The notes under the pieces: generated by a model | Databases searched by the model: none | Told to the model about the DNA's origin: nothing | The model's input: the letters and a program-made list of their open reading frames with translations, nothing else | Assembly (NCBI GenBank): GCA_934133165.1 | Contig: CAKPAW010000005.1 | Span: forward strand, 1 to 64,000 | Length of the DNA stretch: 64,000 bases | Origin: an uncultured Clostridia bacterium | Lineage (GTDB): Bacteria; Bacillota; Clostridia; TANB77; CAG-508 | Direction: 5' to 3' | Position numbers and translations under genes: made by a program | Part shown: one piece after another, positions 36,579 through 45,372 of the stretch | Layout of the letters: each line of letters begins with the position of its first letter | Position numbering within the stretch: position 1 is the stretch's first letter

Positions 36579-36610
36579 AAAAGGTCGGCAAAAAATTGTT
36601 GACTTTTTTT
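36579..36610 (+). terminator. Terminator after the cysteine desulfurase gene
   Basis: AAAAAAGGTC-GGCAA pairs imperfectly with TTGTT-GACTTTTTTT; it overlaps the adhE promoter. Confidence 0.55.
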
Positions 36611-36626
36611 CATGTTATTATATAAT
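36599..36626 (+). promoter_or_regulatory. Promoter of adhE
   Basis: TTGACT at 36599-36604, a 16-base spacer, TATAAT at 36621-36626. A typical Rex operator (TTGTTAA-N4-TTAACAA) is not evident. Confidence 0.6.
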
Positions 36627-36694
36627 GTAAAAGAAGTTAATTTTAAATTTTAGGGACGGGCTTAAAATTTACAACAAAAGAAAGGATGAAGAAA

Positions 36695-39298
36695 ATGGCA
36701 GAATATACAGAAGAAGAGCAAGCTAAAGTAAATGCTATGATTGACGATTTAGTTCGAAAAGCAAAAAAAGCTTCTGAAGAATATATGAAATTAGATCAAG
36801 AGCAAGTAAATAATATTGTAAAAGCTATGGCTATGGCTGGGCTAGAACATCATATGGAACTTGCAAAACTTGCAGTAGAAGAGACAGGCAGGGGTATTTA
36901 CGAAGATAAAATAACAAAGAATATGTTTGCTACAGAATACATTTATCATAGTATAAAATATGATAAAACAGTAGGAGTAATTAACGAAAATGAAGAAGAA
37001 GGTTATGAAGAAATTGCAGAACCTATTGGAATTATAGCAGGTGTTACACCAGTTACAAACCCAACTTCAACAACAATGTTTAAATCAATAATTGCAGCAA
37101 AAACAAGAAATGTAATTATATTTGGGTTCCACCCTTCAGCACAAAAATGTAGTTCAAAAGCTGCAGAGATAGTAAGAGATGCAGCTATAAAAGCAGGAGC
37201 ACCAGAAAATTGTATTTTATGGATAGAAGAGCCATCTATTTTAGCTACAAGTACACTTATGCATCACCCAGGTGTTAATTTAATTTTAGCTACTGGTGGA
37301 ACAGGTATGGTAAAAGCAGCTTACTCAAGTGGAAAGCCAGCATTAGGTGTTGGACCAGGAAATGTACCATGCTATATTCACAAATCAGCAAAATTAAAGA
37401 CATCTGTAAATGATTTAGTCCTTTCAAAATCATTTGATAATGGCATGATTTGTGCTTCTGAACAATCTGTTATAGTAGATAGAGAAATTCACGAAGAGTT
37501 TGAAAGATTAATGAGAGAAGCAGGATGCTATTTCTTAAGTGATGAGGAAACTAATAGATTAAGAAGTAGTATGTTTATAGAAGAAAAAGGATGCGCTTTA
37601 AATGCAGATATAGTAGGAAAAAGTCCATACAATATTGCAAAAGGTGCAGGAATAGAAGTACCACAAGATACTAAAGTATTAGTACTTCATGAAAATGGAG
37701 TTGGAATAGAATATCCATTTTCTAAAGAAAAATTAAGTCCAGTTTTAGCTTACTACATTGTAGAAAACGAGGACGAGGGAATAAACTTAGCTGAAAAATT
37801 AATAGAATTTGGTGGACTAGGACATTCTGCAGTTGTCCATGCAGAAGATAATGATGTAATAGAAAAATTTTCTGAAACAGTAAAAGTTGGAAGAATTATT
37901 GTAAATTCACCATCTACTCATGGTGCTATTGGTGATATATATAACACTAATATGCCATCACTTACATTAGGATGTGGTACATTTGGAGGAAACTCAACAA
38001 CATCAAATGTAAGTAGTGCAAACTTAATTAATGTAAAGAAAGTTGCAAAGAGGAGGGTTAATATGCAATGGTTTAAAGTTCCAGATAAAATATATTTTGA
38101 AGCAGGTTCAATTGCTTACTTAGAAAAAATGCCAAATATATCAAGAGCATTTATTGTAACAGATAAATCTATGGTAGATTTCGGTTATGTAGATAAAATT
38201 TTATATCATTTAAGAAAAAGAAATGAATATGTTCACTCTGAAATATTTTCAGATGTAGAGCCAGATCCATCTTTTGACACAATTAAAAGAGGTATAGCTC
38301 TAATGAACGAATTTAAGCCAGATGTTATTATAGCACTTGGTGGAGGAAGTCCAATAGACGCTGCAAAAGGTATGTGGTTATTCTATGAACATCCAGAGGC
38401 TGATGTTGAAGGTTTAAAACTTAAATTTATGGATATTAGAAAACGTACTTACAAATTCCCTAAACTTGGAGAAAAAGCTAAAATGGTAGCAATACCAACA
38501 ACTTCAGGTACAGGTTCAGAAGTAACATCATTTGCAGTTATAACAGATAAAACAATAAATAAAAAATATCCTTTAGCAGATTATGAATTAACACCAGATG
38601 TAGCAATTGTAGATCCAGACTTAGTAATGAGTCTTCCACAAAAAATTACAGCAGATACAGGTATGGATGTTTTAACACATGCCATAGAAGCATATGTTTC
38701 TAATATGGCATCTGATTATACAGATGGTTTAGCAGAAAAAGCAGTAGAGCTTGTATTTAAAAACTTAAGACAAGCATATAACCATGGAGATGACAAACAT
38801 GCAAGAGAAAAAATGCATAATGCAAGTACAATAGCAGGTATGGCATTTACAAATGCATTTTTAGGAATAAACCACTCTTTAGCACACAAAATAGGAGGGG
38901 AGTTCCATTTGGCACATGGAAGAATAAATGCAATTTTACTTCCATATGTAATTCGTTACAATGCAAGTAAGCCAACAAAATTTGTTTCATTCCCTAAATA
39001 TGAATATTTTATAGCAGACCAAAAATATGCAGACCTATCAAGAAGAATGAACTTCCCAGCATATACAAACGAGGAAGGTGTGAATTCTTTAATAGAAGAA
39101 ATTAAAAAATTAAATGCAGATTTAGGCATACCAAGTTCATTTAAAGAGCAAGGTGTAGACGAAGAAGAATGGCTTGCAAAAGTTGATTTATTAGCAGATA
39201 GAGCATTTGAAGATCAATGTACAACAGCAAACCCAAGACTTCCATTAGTTTCAGAATTAAAACAAATTTTAATAGATAGTTATTACGGAAATATGTAA
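36695..39298 (+). CDS. adhE: Bifunctional acetaldehyde-CoA/alcohol dehydrogenase
   Basis: Converts acetyl-CoA to ethanol in two NADH-dependent steps; forms spirosomes in other bacteria. 867 residues from ATG 36695 (AAAGGA upstream; ATG 36686 lies at that site). The N-terminal aldehyde dehydrogenase has the catalytic Cys in NGMICASEQSVI. The C-terminal Fe-dependent alcohol dehydrogenase starts at about 457 and has ALGGGSPIDAAKGMW, NHSLAHKIGGEFHLAHGRIN and TTSGTGSEVTSF. An internal AGGAGGG-ATG at the domain junction (38051-38065) is noted separately. Confidence 0.97.
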   Translation: MAEYTEEEQAKVNAMIDDLVRKAKKASEEYMKLDQEQVNNIVKAMAMAGLEHHMELAKLAVEETGRGIYEDKITKNMFATEYIYHSIKYDKTVGVINENEEEGYEEIAEPIGIIAGVTPVTNPTSTTMFKSIIAAKTRNVIIFGFHPSAQKCSSKAAEIVRDAAIKAGAPENCILWIEEPSILATSTLMHHPGVNLILATGGTGMVKAAYSSGKPALGVGPGNVPCYIHKSAKLKTSVNDLVLSKSFDNGMICASEQSVIVDREIHEEFERLMREAGCYFLSDEETNRLRSSMFIEEKGCALNADIVGKSPYNIAKGAGIEVPQDTKVLVLHENGVGIEYPFSKEKLSPVLAYYIVENEDEGINLAEKLIEFGGLGHSAVVHAEDNDVIEKFSETVKVGRIIVNSPSTHGAIGDIYNTNMPSLTLGCGTFGGNSTTSNVSSANLINVKKVAKRRVNMQWFKVPDKIYFEAGSIAYLEKMPNISRAFIVTDKSMVDFGYVDKILYHLRKRNEYVHSEIFSDVEPDPSFDTIKRGIALMNEFKPDVIIALGGGSPIDAAKGMWLFYEHPEADVEGLKLKFMDIRKRTYKFPKLGEKAKMVAIPTTSGTGSEVTSFAVITDKTINKKYPLADYELTPDVAIVDPDLVMSLPQKITADTGMDVLTHAIEAYVSNMASDYTDGLAEKAVELVFKNLRQAYNHGDDKHAREKMHNASTIAGMAFTNAFLGINHSLAHKIGGEFHLAHGRINAILLPYVIRYNASKPTKFVSFPKYEYFIADQKYADLSRRMNFPAYTNEEGVNSLIEEIKKLNADLGIPSSFKEQGVDEEEWLAKVDLLADRAFEDQCTTANPRLPLVSELKQILIDSYYGNM
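38051..38065 (+). promoter_or_regulatory. Possible internal ribosome binding site and start within adhE
   Basis: AGGAGGG at 38051-38057 is five bases from ATG 38063, in frame with adhE, exactly where the linker ends and the alcohol dehydrogenase domain begins (MQWFKVPDKIYFEAG). The two Arg codons here are AGG-AGG, while AGA is the usual choice. A 411-residue free alcohol dehydrogenase could be made from this start. This is inference. Confidence 0.4.
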
Positions 39299-39301
39299 AA
39301 A

Positions 39302-39342
39302 CAAAAAAGAATGAAAGGTAATTACCATTTCTTTCTTTTTTT
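39302..39342 (+). terminator. Terminator after adhE
   Basis: GAATGAAAGGTAA and TTACCATTTCTTTC pair (imperfectly), followed by a T7 run. Confidence 0.8.
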
Positions 39343-39396
39343 GTAATATTTATTTTCTAAAATTTTTATTTTGCCTATACAGCTTAATATGAGAAA

Positions 39397-40815
39397 TTAC
39401 TCAATAGGTTTTAAAATATAAGGATTATCTTTTGATCCATCTCCATCTAATATTTTAATATCATTAATTAATTTAATTACAGGTCTTACACCACTGGTAG
39501 CACACATTCCCCAAGTATCTGATAATCCTGCTCCATCTGAACAAGCAACAATTCGACTAGTATTTAAACTTCCATTTGTATCTATTGTACGAATATAACA
39601 AACTACGCAATCATTAGGGTTAGTATATACATATCTTGAACCTAGAAAATAAGAAACATCTATTTTAGCTATACCATTTGTATCTTGATTAATAGAGGTA
39701 TTTAGTGCATTAAAATCTTTTTCATAAAAATTATCCTCTTTTTTAAAACCTGTATTTATTGTACTACCATTATATTTGAATGGAGTAGTTATAGTAGAAG
39801 TAGTTGTATCTTCTCTATTTTCTGGATTACTACCAATAGTTCTGGCAGAAATTGCATATTTAGGATTAATATAATTATCGCTCATAAAATTTAATGTTGA
39901 AATTACATTATTGTATCCTAGTTTTGCATTAGCATTGGAATTGTTTCTACCAATATTAACATTAGCTATGCTTTTTGAACTTGTAATTTGGATTCCTAAT
40001 GAATCGTCATTATATAATATTTGCCATAAATTAGTTGAGCCATCTGTACTAAATGATTGATCAGATGAATAGCCAGATTGACCAGTAGTTACGATATAAG
40101 ATTTGGAAATAGGTTCATATATTACATAGTCTCCAGATTTAGCAACAGATTTTAAACTAGCATATGAAACAGTAACTTTACAAGTAGCTTTTTTATTAAT
40201 TCCATGAATTGCGGTAGCTGTAATAATAGCTTCACCTTCTGATTTTGCGGAAATAAGACCATTAGAATCAACAGAAGCTATATCAGGATTAGAAGATTCC
40301 CATACTACAGATTTATTAGTTGAAGATTCAGGTAATAAAATAGTTGTTAGACTATGAGTTTCTCCTAGCTGTAATGTAATAGATTCGGGAATTAAAGTAA
40401 TAGAATCAATTAAAGAGGCGATACCTTTATAAGTGATTTTTAAATTATTATTCTCTTCTTGTTCTAATAAATATTCATATTTATTATCAACTAAAATATA
40501 TGCATAAGTATTAAAAGTATTTTTAAATTCTAAGGATATTGTATGATTAGCTATAACAGTATTAGGAAGTATAAGATCTAAATATGAATTTAAATAAATA
40601 TTATTATAATTTTCTAGAGCAATTTTTGATTTTTCTAGTTCTAATTTTTCAGTTATTTCAGATATAATTGCTAGTTCTTTAGATTTATTAGCTTTGTCGA
40701 CAATTCCATTTTCTCCTAATAATAAATTTATACTTATCCCAGCTAGTATTATTAATATTATTATTGTTACTATTAACGCAATTAATGTTATTCCTTTTTC
40801 TTTTCTCATTATCAT
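39397..40815 (-). CDS. Pilin-like surface protein with a Big2 domain
   Basis: 472 residues from ATG 40815 (GGAGG upstream; the TTG at 40830 overlaps it). The N-terminus is a type IV prepilin signal: RKEKG, then ITLIALIVTIIILIILAGIS. After a coiled region a bacterial Ig-like Big2 domain runs about 145-225 (LQLGETHSLT, WESSNPDIASVDSNGLISAK). The C-terminal part, ending SGVRPVIKL and DGDGSKDNPYIL, resembles clostridial surface modules of the DUF6273 type. No pilus assembly genes are nearby, so it may be a minor pseudopilin or an anchored protein. Confidence 0.8.
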   Translation of the reverse strand: MIMRKEKGITLIALIVTIIILIILAGISINLLLGENGIVDKANKSKELAIISEITEKLELEKSKIALENYNNIYLNSYLDLILPNTVIANHTISLEFKNTFNTYAYILVDNKYEYLLEQEENNNLKITYKGIASLIDSITLIPESITLQLGETHSLTTILLPESSTNKSVVWESSNPDIASVDSNGLISAKSEGEAIITATAIHGINKKATCKVTVSYASLKSVAKSGDYVIYEPISKSYIVTTGQSGYSSDQSFSTDGSTNLWQILYNDDSLGIQITSSKSIANVNIGRNNSNANAKLGYNNVISTLNFMSDNYINPKYAISARTIGSNPENREDTTTSTITTPFKYNGSTINTGFKKEDNFYEKDFNALNTSINQDTNGIAKIDVSYFLGSRYVYTNPNDCVVCYIRTIDTNGSLNTSRIVACSDGAGLSDTWGMCATSGVRPVIKLINDIKILDGDGSKDNPYILKPIE

Positions 40816-40952
40816 TTGTTCTTCCTCCAATTTTTAATAGTATGTACAAAGATAGTTTAAAATATAAGACAATATTATGCTTACAATTTATTACTATTTT
40901 TATAATTTTACTAATAAATTCTTATTAAGTCAACATGTGTTTATTTTATTTA

Positions 40953-40988
40953 TTAAAAAGGCTAAATAAAAAACTTTATCTAGCCTCT
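40953..40988 (-). terminator. Terminator after aspS
   Basis: On the minus strand AGGCTAGATAAAG pairs with TTTATTTAGCCT, followed by T5. Confidence 0.7.
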
Positions 40989-41011
40989 AAAATACATGTT
41001 ATAATGAATTA

Positions 41012-42763
41012 TTATTCTTTTATATCTAACTTAATATGAACATCTCTTAATTGTTCTTTTGTTACATTTCCAGGAGCACCCATCATTAAATCTTGTGCTT
41101 TACTATTCATAGGGAATGCAATAACATCTCTAATTGTTTCACTTTCAGTTAAAAGCATTATCATTCTATCTACACCAGGTGCAATACCAGCATGTGGTGG
41201 AGCGCCAAACTTGAATGCGTTAAATAATGCAGAAAATTTTTCTTCAATGTGTTCTTTAGAATATCCAGCAAGTTCAAATGCTTTAACCATAATTTCTGGA
41301 TCGTGATTTCTTACAGCACCGGAAGAAAGTTCAATACCATTACATACAATATCATATTGATAAGCAACAATATCTAATGGATTCATAGTATTTAATGCTT
41401 CCATTCCGCCTTGTGGCATAGAGAATGGGTTATGATTAAATGCAATTTTTCCATCATCATCTAATTCATACATTGGGAAATCTATAATCCAACAGAATTG
41501 ATACATACTTTCATCTATTAAGTTTAATCTATTTCCAAGTTCTGTACGAATTTGACCAGCTAAATTCTCAGCTTTTGCTTTATTATCTGCAATAAAGAAA
41601 ATGGTATCTTCAGCTTTTAATTCAGCTAAATCTAATAATTCTTTTTTCATGTCATCTGGAATAAATTTATCTATAGGTCCTTTAAAAGTTAAATCTTCTT
41701 GTACTTCTAAGTAACCAAGACCACCCATACCAATTGATTTAGCGAATTCTAACATTTTTTCATGGAATCCTTTAGACATATGTCCATGAACACGAATTGC
41801 ACGTACTGTTAATCCATGGAAAGGCTTAAATGTACATCTTTGAAAGAATTCTGTAACATCAACTATAAATAATGGGTTTCTTAAATCAGGTTTATCTGTT
41901 CCATATTTAAGCATAGCTTCTTTATATGGAATTCTAGGAAATGGATATTCAGCTACTTTTTTATTTGAAAACTTATTAAATGTGTTATAAACAACAGGTT
42001 CAATAGCACTAAATACGTCTTCTTGAGTAGCATAACTCATTTCCATATCTAATTGATAAAATTCACCAGGAGCACGATCTGCTCTAGCATCTTCATCTCT
42101 AAAGCAAGGAGCAATTTGGAAATATTTATCAATACCACCAACCATTAATAATTGTTTAAATTGTTGTGGTGCTTGTGGTAAAGCATAGAATTTTCCAGGG
42201 TGAACTCTACTTGGTACTAAGTAATCTCTTGCACCTTCTGGTGAAGAACTAGTAAGAATAGGAGTTTGAACCTCTAAAAATCCTTGTTCAATCATTTGCG
42301 AGCGTAAGTATTGAATAACTTGTGCTCTTAAAACGATATTATCTTTTAATTTAGTATTTCTTAAATCTAAAAAACGATATTGAAGTCTTAAATCTTCACG
42401 TACATCACTATTTCCGTTAATTTCAAAAGGTAAATTAGCAGTACGTTTTCCTAAAACTTCGATTTTTTCAATAGCAATTTCAACTAGACCAGTTTTAAGT
42501 TTTTCATTAACTGTTTCAGGGTCTCTTTTACGTACAATTCCCTCAACACATACTGAAGATTCAATAGGAATATGTGAAGCAAAGTCAACATCAGCTTCTT
42601 CTGCAGATGTAACAACTTGTGTTATTCCATACATATCACGTATGTCTAAGAAAACTAAACCTCCTAAGTCTCTAATTGTTTCAACAAATCCTGCAATTTT
42701 AACTTTTTTGCCTACATCTTCTAGGCTAATTTCATTACAAGTATGAGTTCTGTAAGTACTCAT
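41012..42763 (-). CDS. aspS: Aspartyl-tRNA synthetase
   Basis: Charges tRNA-Asp (and tRNA-Asn in non-discriminating forms). 583 residues, bacterial type with a GAD insertion. The N-terminal anticodon-binding OB fold contains VETIRDLGGLVFLDIRD; class II motif 2 is FQIAPCFRDEDARADR and motif 3 is GIAPGVDRMIMLL. A T-box leader lies directly upstream, so expression should rise when the cognate tRNA is uncharged. Whether the enzyme also serves tRNA-Asn is not decided here. Confidence 0.97.
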   Translation of the reverse strand: MSTYRTHTCNEISLEDVGKKVKIAGFVETIRDLGGLVFLDIRDMYGITQVVTSAEEADVDFASHIPIESSVCVEGIVRKRDPETVNEKLKTGLVEIAIEKIEVLGKRTANLPFEINGNSDVREDLRLQYRFLDLRNTKLKDNIVLRAQVIQYLRSQMIEQGFLEVQTPILTSSSPEGARDYLVPSRVHPGKFYALPQAPQQFKQLLMVGGIDKYFQIAPCFRDEDARADRAPGEFYQLDMEMSYATQEDVFSAIEPVVYNTFNKFSNKKVAEYPFPRIPYKEAMLKYGTDKPDLRNPLFIVDVTEFFQRCTFKPFHGLTVRAIRVHGHMSKGFHEKMLEFAKSIGMGGLGYLEVQEDLTFKGPIDKFIPDDMKKELLDLAELKAEDTIFFIADNKAKAENLAGQIRTELGNRLNLIDESMYQFCWIIDFPMYELDDDGKIAFNHNPFSMPQGGMEALNTMNPLDIVAYQYDIVCNGIELSSGAVRNHDPEIMVKAFELAGYSKEHIEEKFSALFNAFKFGAPPHAGIAPGVDRMIMLLTESETIRDVIAFPMNSKAQDLMMGAPGNVTKEQLRDVHIKLDIKE

Positions 42764-42774
42764 AAAAACACTCC

Positions 42775-43026
42775 TTTCTATTATATAGGGACGAAAAACA
42801 TTGAAACATCAAAAAACGCCCACTGCATAAAATGCAGGGACGAAATATACTTTCCGCGGTGCCACCCTAACTTGAAAACGTTTAGCGTTTTCCACTTTAT
42901 TAAAATTGCTCCAATGTGTTTCACTTATTAAGTTATTCTAAAAAGGCTCTCAGCGCAACACCTTTATTCTCTTATTAGTAACTATTAATAAGCTTTCATT
43001 TTCAACGCAAAATATTTAATTTTTAC
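42775..43026 (-). promoter_or_regulatory. T-box riboswitch leader of aspS
   Basis: Reading the minus strand, the highly conserved T-box sequence AGGGTGGCACCGCGG is present (RC of 42855-42869). Downstream of it comes a CCCTGCATTTTATGCAGTGGG hairpin with a T run at 42793-42836, the terminator that competes with the antiterminator. Upstream are a stem I-like region and purine-rich segments. Uncharged tRNA would favour readthrough into aspS. The specifier codon could not be placed with confidence. Confidence 0.9.
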
Positions 43027-43032
43027 CTTACT

Positions 43033-43061
43033 ATTTTACATAGTATGCTTGAAAAAGTCAA
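43033..43061 (-). promoter_or_regulatory. Promoter of the aspS T-box transcript
   Basis: On the minus strand TTGACT (43061-43056), a 17-base spacer, and TAAAAT (43038-43033). It places the RNA start just before the T-box leader. Confidence 0.7.
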
Positions 43062-43198
43062 GAGGTATACGAAAAAAACTATATTTATGAAAAAATAATA
43101 TGTAAAAAAATGGAGAAATTTTTGTTACGATTTTTGGAATAAAATAAAAAAGTGAACATATATATTTAATAAGAATAAAATAGGGGGAGGATTTTTTT

Positions 43199-43414
43199 AT
43201 GGAATATGCAAAAGATATAATTTTAGATGTAAGGTGCAGAAGAAAAATGGGAGTTAGTAAACTAAGTATTTGGGCAAAAAGATGGACAAGCAATATAGTA
43301 AGACATATAAGCAATAATAAATTAACATTTTCAGTACTAACTTCATTATTAGTACTAATTGCAATAGATATAGCTCTAATAAATAGTTTTTTTGTACTTA
43401 TCACAAACTTATGA
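43199..43414 (+). CDS. Small single-pass membrane protein
   Basis: 71 residues with GGGGGAGG just before the ATG. The basic N-terminal half (DVRCRRKMGVSKLSIWAKRW) is followed by one hydrophobic helix at about 46-68. The C-terminus would lie outside the cell (positive-inside rule). No family recognised. It stands between the aspS T-box promoter and a palindromic repeat. Confidence 0.6.
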   Translation: MEYAKDIILDVRCRRKMGVSKLSIWAKRWTSNIVRHISNNKLTFSVLTSLLVLIAIDIALINSFFVLITNL

Positions 43415-43425
43415 TACAAAAAGGA

Positions 43426-43470
43426 CTCCATTGGGGACGTTTCCTAAAGGTTAATCTGTCCCTTTTGGAG
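43426..43470. repeat. GGGACG/GTCCC palindromic repeat
   Basis: A 45-base element from CTCCATTGGGGACG to CTGTCCCTTTTGGAG. The ends are inverted copies of one another (CTCCA..GGGAC / GTCCC..TGGAG). It is nearly identical in the centre (GTTTCCT, GGTTAATCTGTCCC) to the copies at 44416 and 44473. Confidence 0.8.
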
Positions 43471-43549
43471 CAGTTAATTATCTATCTTGCTAAAAATATT
43501 TAAATTTGATATAATAGCAAAAGAATAAATTAAGAGAGTGAGATAAAAA

Positions 43550-44413
43550 ATGATAGTAGCAAATGATTGGAAAGATTATGAAATAATAGATATGGCAAAT
43601 GGAGAAAAACTAGAAAGATGGAAAGATATAATTTTAGTTCGTCCAGATCCACAAATAATTTGGAAAGATAAAAGTTTTCCAAATAAGTGGAAAGATATAA
43701 ATGCTGTATATAAAAGGAGTTCTACAGGTGGTGGAGCATGGGACTATAAAAAGAAAGTTCCAGCTAATTGGCAAGTAAAATATAAAAACCTTACATTTAA
43801 TATAAAACCAATGGGCTTTAAGCATACAGGTTTATTTCCTGAACAAGCAGCAAATTGGGATTGGATGATAGAAAAGATAAAAAGTGCTAAAAGAGAAATA
43901 AAAGTATTAAATTTGTTTGCATATACAGGTGGAGCAACAGTAGCATGTCTTTCAGCAGGGGCTTCTGTATGCCATGTAGATAGCTCAAAAGGAATGGTAT
44001 CATGGGCAAAAGAAAACGTAATATCATCAGGTTTACAAGAAAGACCAGTAAGGTACATAGTAGATGACGTTGTAAAATTTGTAAACAGAGAAATAAGACG
44101 TGGAAACAAATATGATGCGATAATAATGGATCCACCTTCATATGGAAGAGGAGCAAATGGCGAAGTTTGGAAATTTGAAGAAAACATATGTGATTTAGTA
44201 GAACTTTGCAAAGGAGTTCTATCAGAAAATCCATTATTCTTTTTAATAAATTCATACACAACAGGAATTTCAAGTACAGTATTAGAAAATATACTTAATT
44301 TAAATATAACAAAAATATATGGAGGAAAAGTAACAAACGGAGAAGTAGGACTTCCTATGACAAATTCGAAACTAATACTTCCATGCGGAATATATGGAAG
44401 ATGGGAAAACTAA
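43550..44413 (+). CDS. Class I SAM-dependent methyltransferase (RlmI/RlmK-like)
   Basis: 287 residues. The Rossmann-fold SAM site is VLNLFAYTGGATVACLSAGA (about 124-143), Asp in VCHVDSSKGMV, and motif IV is IIMDPPSYGRG, like 23S rRNA cytosine methyltransferases. The usual N-terminal PUA domain of RlmI is absent; the N-terminus is instead a short WK-rich beta region. The exact target RNA is unknown. The gene is bordered by GGGACG repeats on both sides. Confidence 0.82.
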   Translation: MIVANDWKDYEIIDMANGEKLERWKDIILVRPDPQIIWKDKSFPNKWKDINAVYKRSSTGGGAWDYKKKVPANWQVKYKNLTFNIKPMGFKHTGLFPEQAANWDWMIEKIKSAKREIKVLNLFAYTGGATVACLSAGASVCHVDSSKGMVSWAKENVISSGLQERPVRYIVDDVVKFVNREIRRGNKYDAIIMDPPSYGRGANGEVWKFEENICDLVELCKGVLSENPLFFLINSYTTGISSTVLENILNLNITKIYGGKVTNGEVGLPMTNSKLILPCGIYGRWEN

Positions 44414-44415
44414 GA

Positions 44416-44517
44416 CTCCATTAGGGACGTTTCCTTTTGGTTAATCTGTCCCTAATGGTATATTGGAAAAAACTCCAAAAGGGACAGATTAACCAAAAGG
44501 AAACGTCCCTAATGGAG
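44416..44517. repeat. Inverted pair of GGGACG repeats forming a long hairpin
   Basis: Copy 1 at 44416-44458 and copy 2 at 44473-44517 are inverted relative to each other and separated by about 14 bases. Together they can fold into a stem of more than 40 bp. The pair sits between the methyltransferase stop and the RBS of the pseudouridine synthase gene. Confidence 0.85.
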
Positions 44518-44532
44518 CAGAGGAGAAATAAA

Positions 44533-45222
44533 ATGCAAAAACTAAATGTAATTTATGAAGATAACCATATAATTGTAGTAGAAAAGCCAGTAAACATTCC
44601 TTCACAAGGAGATAAAACAGGTGATATAGATATGCTTACTTTGGTAAAAAGATATATAAAAGAAAAATATAATAAGCCTGGTGAAGTTTATTTAGGGTTA
44701 GTACATAGACTAGATAGACCAGTTGGCGGAGTTATGGTATTTGCAAGAACTTCGAAGGCTGCTGCAAGACTTAGTGAACAAGTAAGAAACAAAGATTTTA
44801 AGAAAAAATATCTAGTAATTGTAGATGGAAAGTTTGAAAAAAATAAAGGTACTCTAGAAGATTATTTATTAAAAAATGAGAAGACCAATACTAGCAAAGT
44901 AGTTAAAGAAGGTACTAAAAACGCAAAGCTTGCAATATTAGATTATGAAGTACTTAAATATAATGAAGAAATAAATTTATCTGTAGTGAAAGTAAATTTA
45001 CATACTGGTAGACATCATCAAATACGTGTTCAAATGGCAAATGCAGGGCATAGTATATGTGGTGACCAAAAATACGGAACTAGAGGAAGAGGAAAACAAA
45101 TTTGTTTATGGGCATATGAACTTACAATATTACATCCAATTACAAAAGAAGAAATGACATTTAAAGTCTTACCAGAATTTATAGGTGGTTGGAAACAATT
45201 AGAATGTATATCTAATTTATAG
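44533..45222 (+). CDS. RluA-family pseudouridine synthase
   Basis: 229 residues from ATG 44533, preceded by GAGGAG; longer in-frame starts would lie inside the palindromic repeat. The catalytic motif GLVHRLDRPVGGVMVF holds the active Asp; NIPSQGDK and HTGRHHQIRVQMANAGHSI are family landmarks. It lacks the S4 domain of RluD, so it belongs to the short RluA/YhcT-like group. It modifies uridine in rRNA or tRNA; the site is not known. Confidence 0.9.
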   Translation: MQKLNVIYEDNHIIVVEKPVNIPSQGDKTGDIDMLTLVKRYIKEKYNKPGEVYLGLVHRLDRPVGGVMVFARTSKAAARLSEQVRNKDFKKKYLVIVDGKFEKNKGTLEDYLLKNEKTNTSKVVKEGTKNAKLAILDYEVLKYNEEINLSVVKVNLHTGRHHQIRVQMANAGHSICGDQKYGTRGRGKQICLWAYELTILHPITKEEMTFKVLPEFIGGWKQLECISNL

Positions 45223-45248
45223 CTTATGTTAATTTTATAAAATAGACT

Positions 45249-45297
45249 AAAACTTATATGAAAATTAATTTTTAAATTTTCATATAAGTTTTTTTGC
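45249..45297 (+). terminator. Terminator after the pseudouridine synthase gene
   Basis: AAAACTTATATGAAAATT and AATTTTCATATAAGTTTT form an 18-bp stem followed by T7. Confidence 0.92.
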
Positions 45298-45322
45298 GTT
45301 TCATATATAAAATAAAAAATAG

Positions 45323-45329
45323 TGTCGAA
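45323..45329 (+). promoter_or_regulatory. Spo0A-box-like heptamer upstream of agrB
   Basis: TGTCGAA, identical to the core of the known Spo0A binding box, lies 44 bases before the agrB ATG. One heptamer alone is weak evidence. Confidence 0.35.
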
Positions 45330-45372
45330 AAAAGAATAATATTGTTATAGAAAATAAAAAAGAGGTGAGCAC

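Noticed and set aside
40600..40850. Integrative element boundary near the pilin-like gene
   Set aside because: No integrase, tRNA target or direct repeats were found.
43426..43470. CRISPR-like repeats (GGGACG family)
   Set aside because: Copies are dispersed, inverted and not spaced by unique spacers; no cas genes.
44437..44532. N-terminal extension of the pseudouridine synthase frame through the palindrome
   Set aside because: The extension translates the GGGACG repeat; a good RBS directly precedes ATG 44533.
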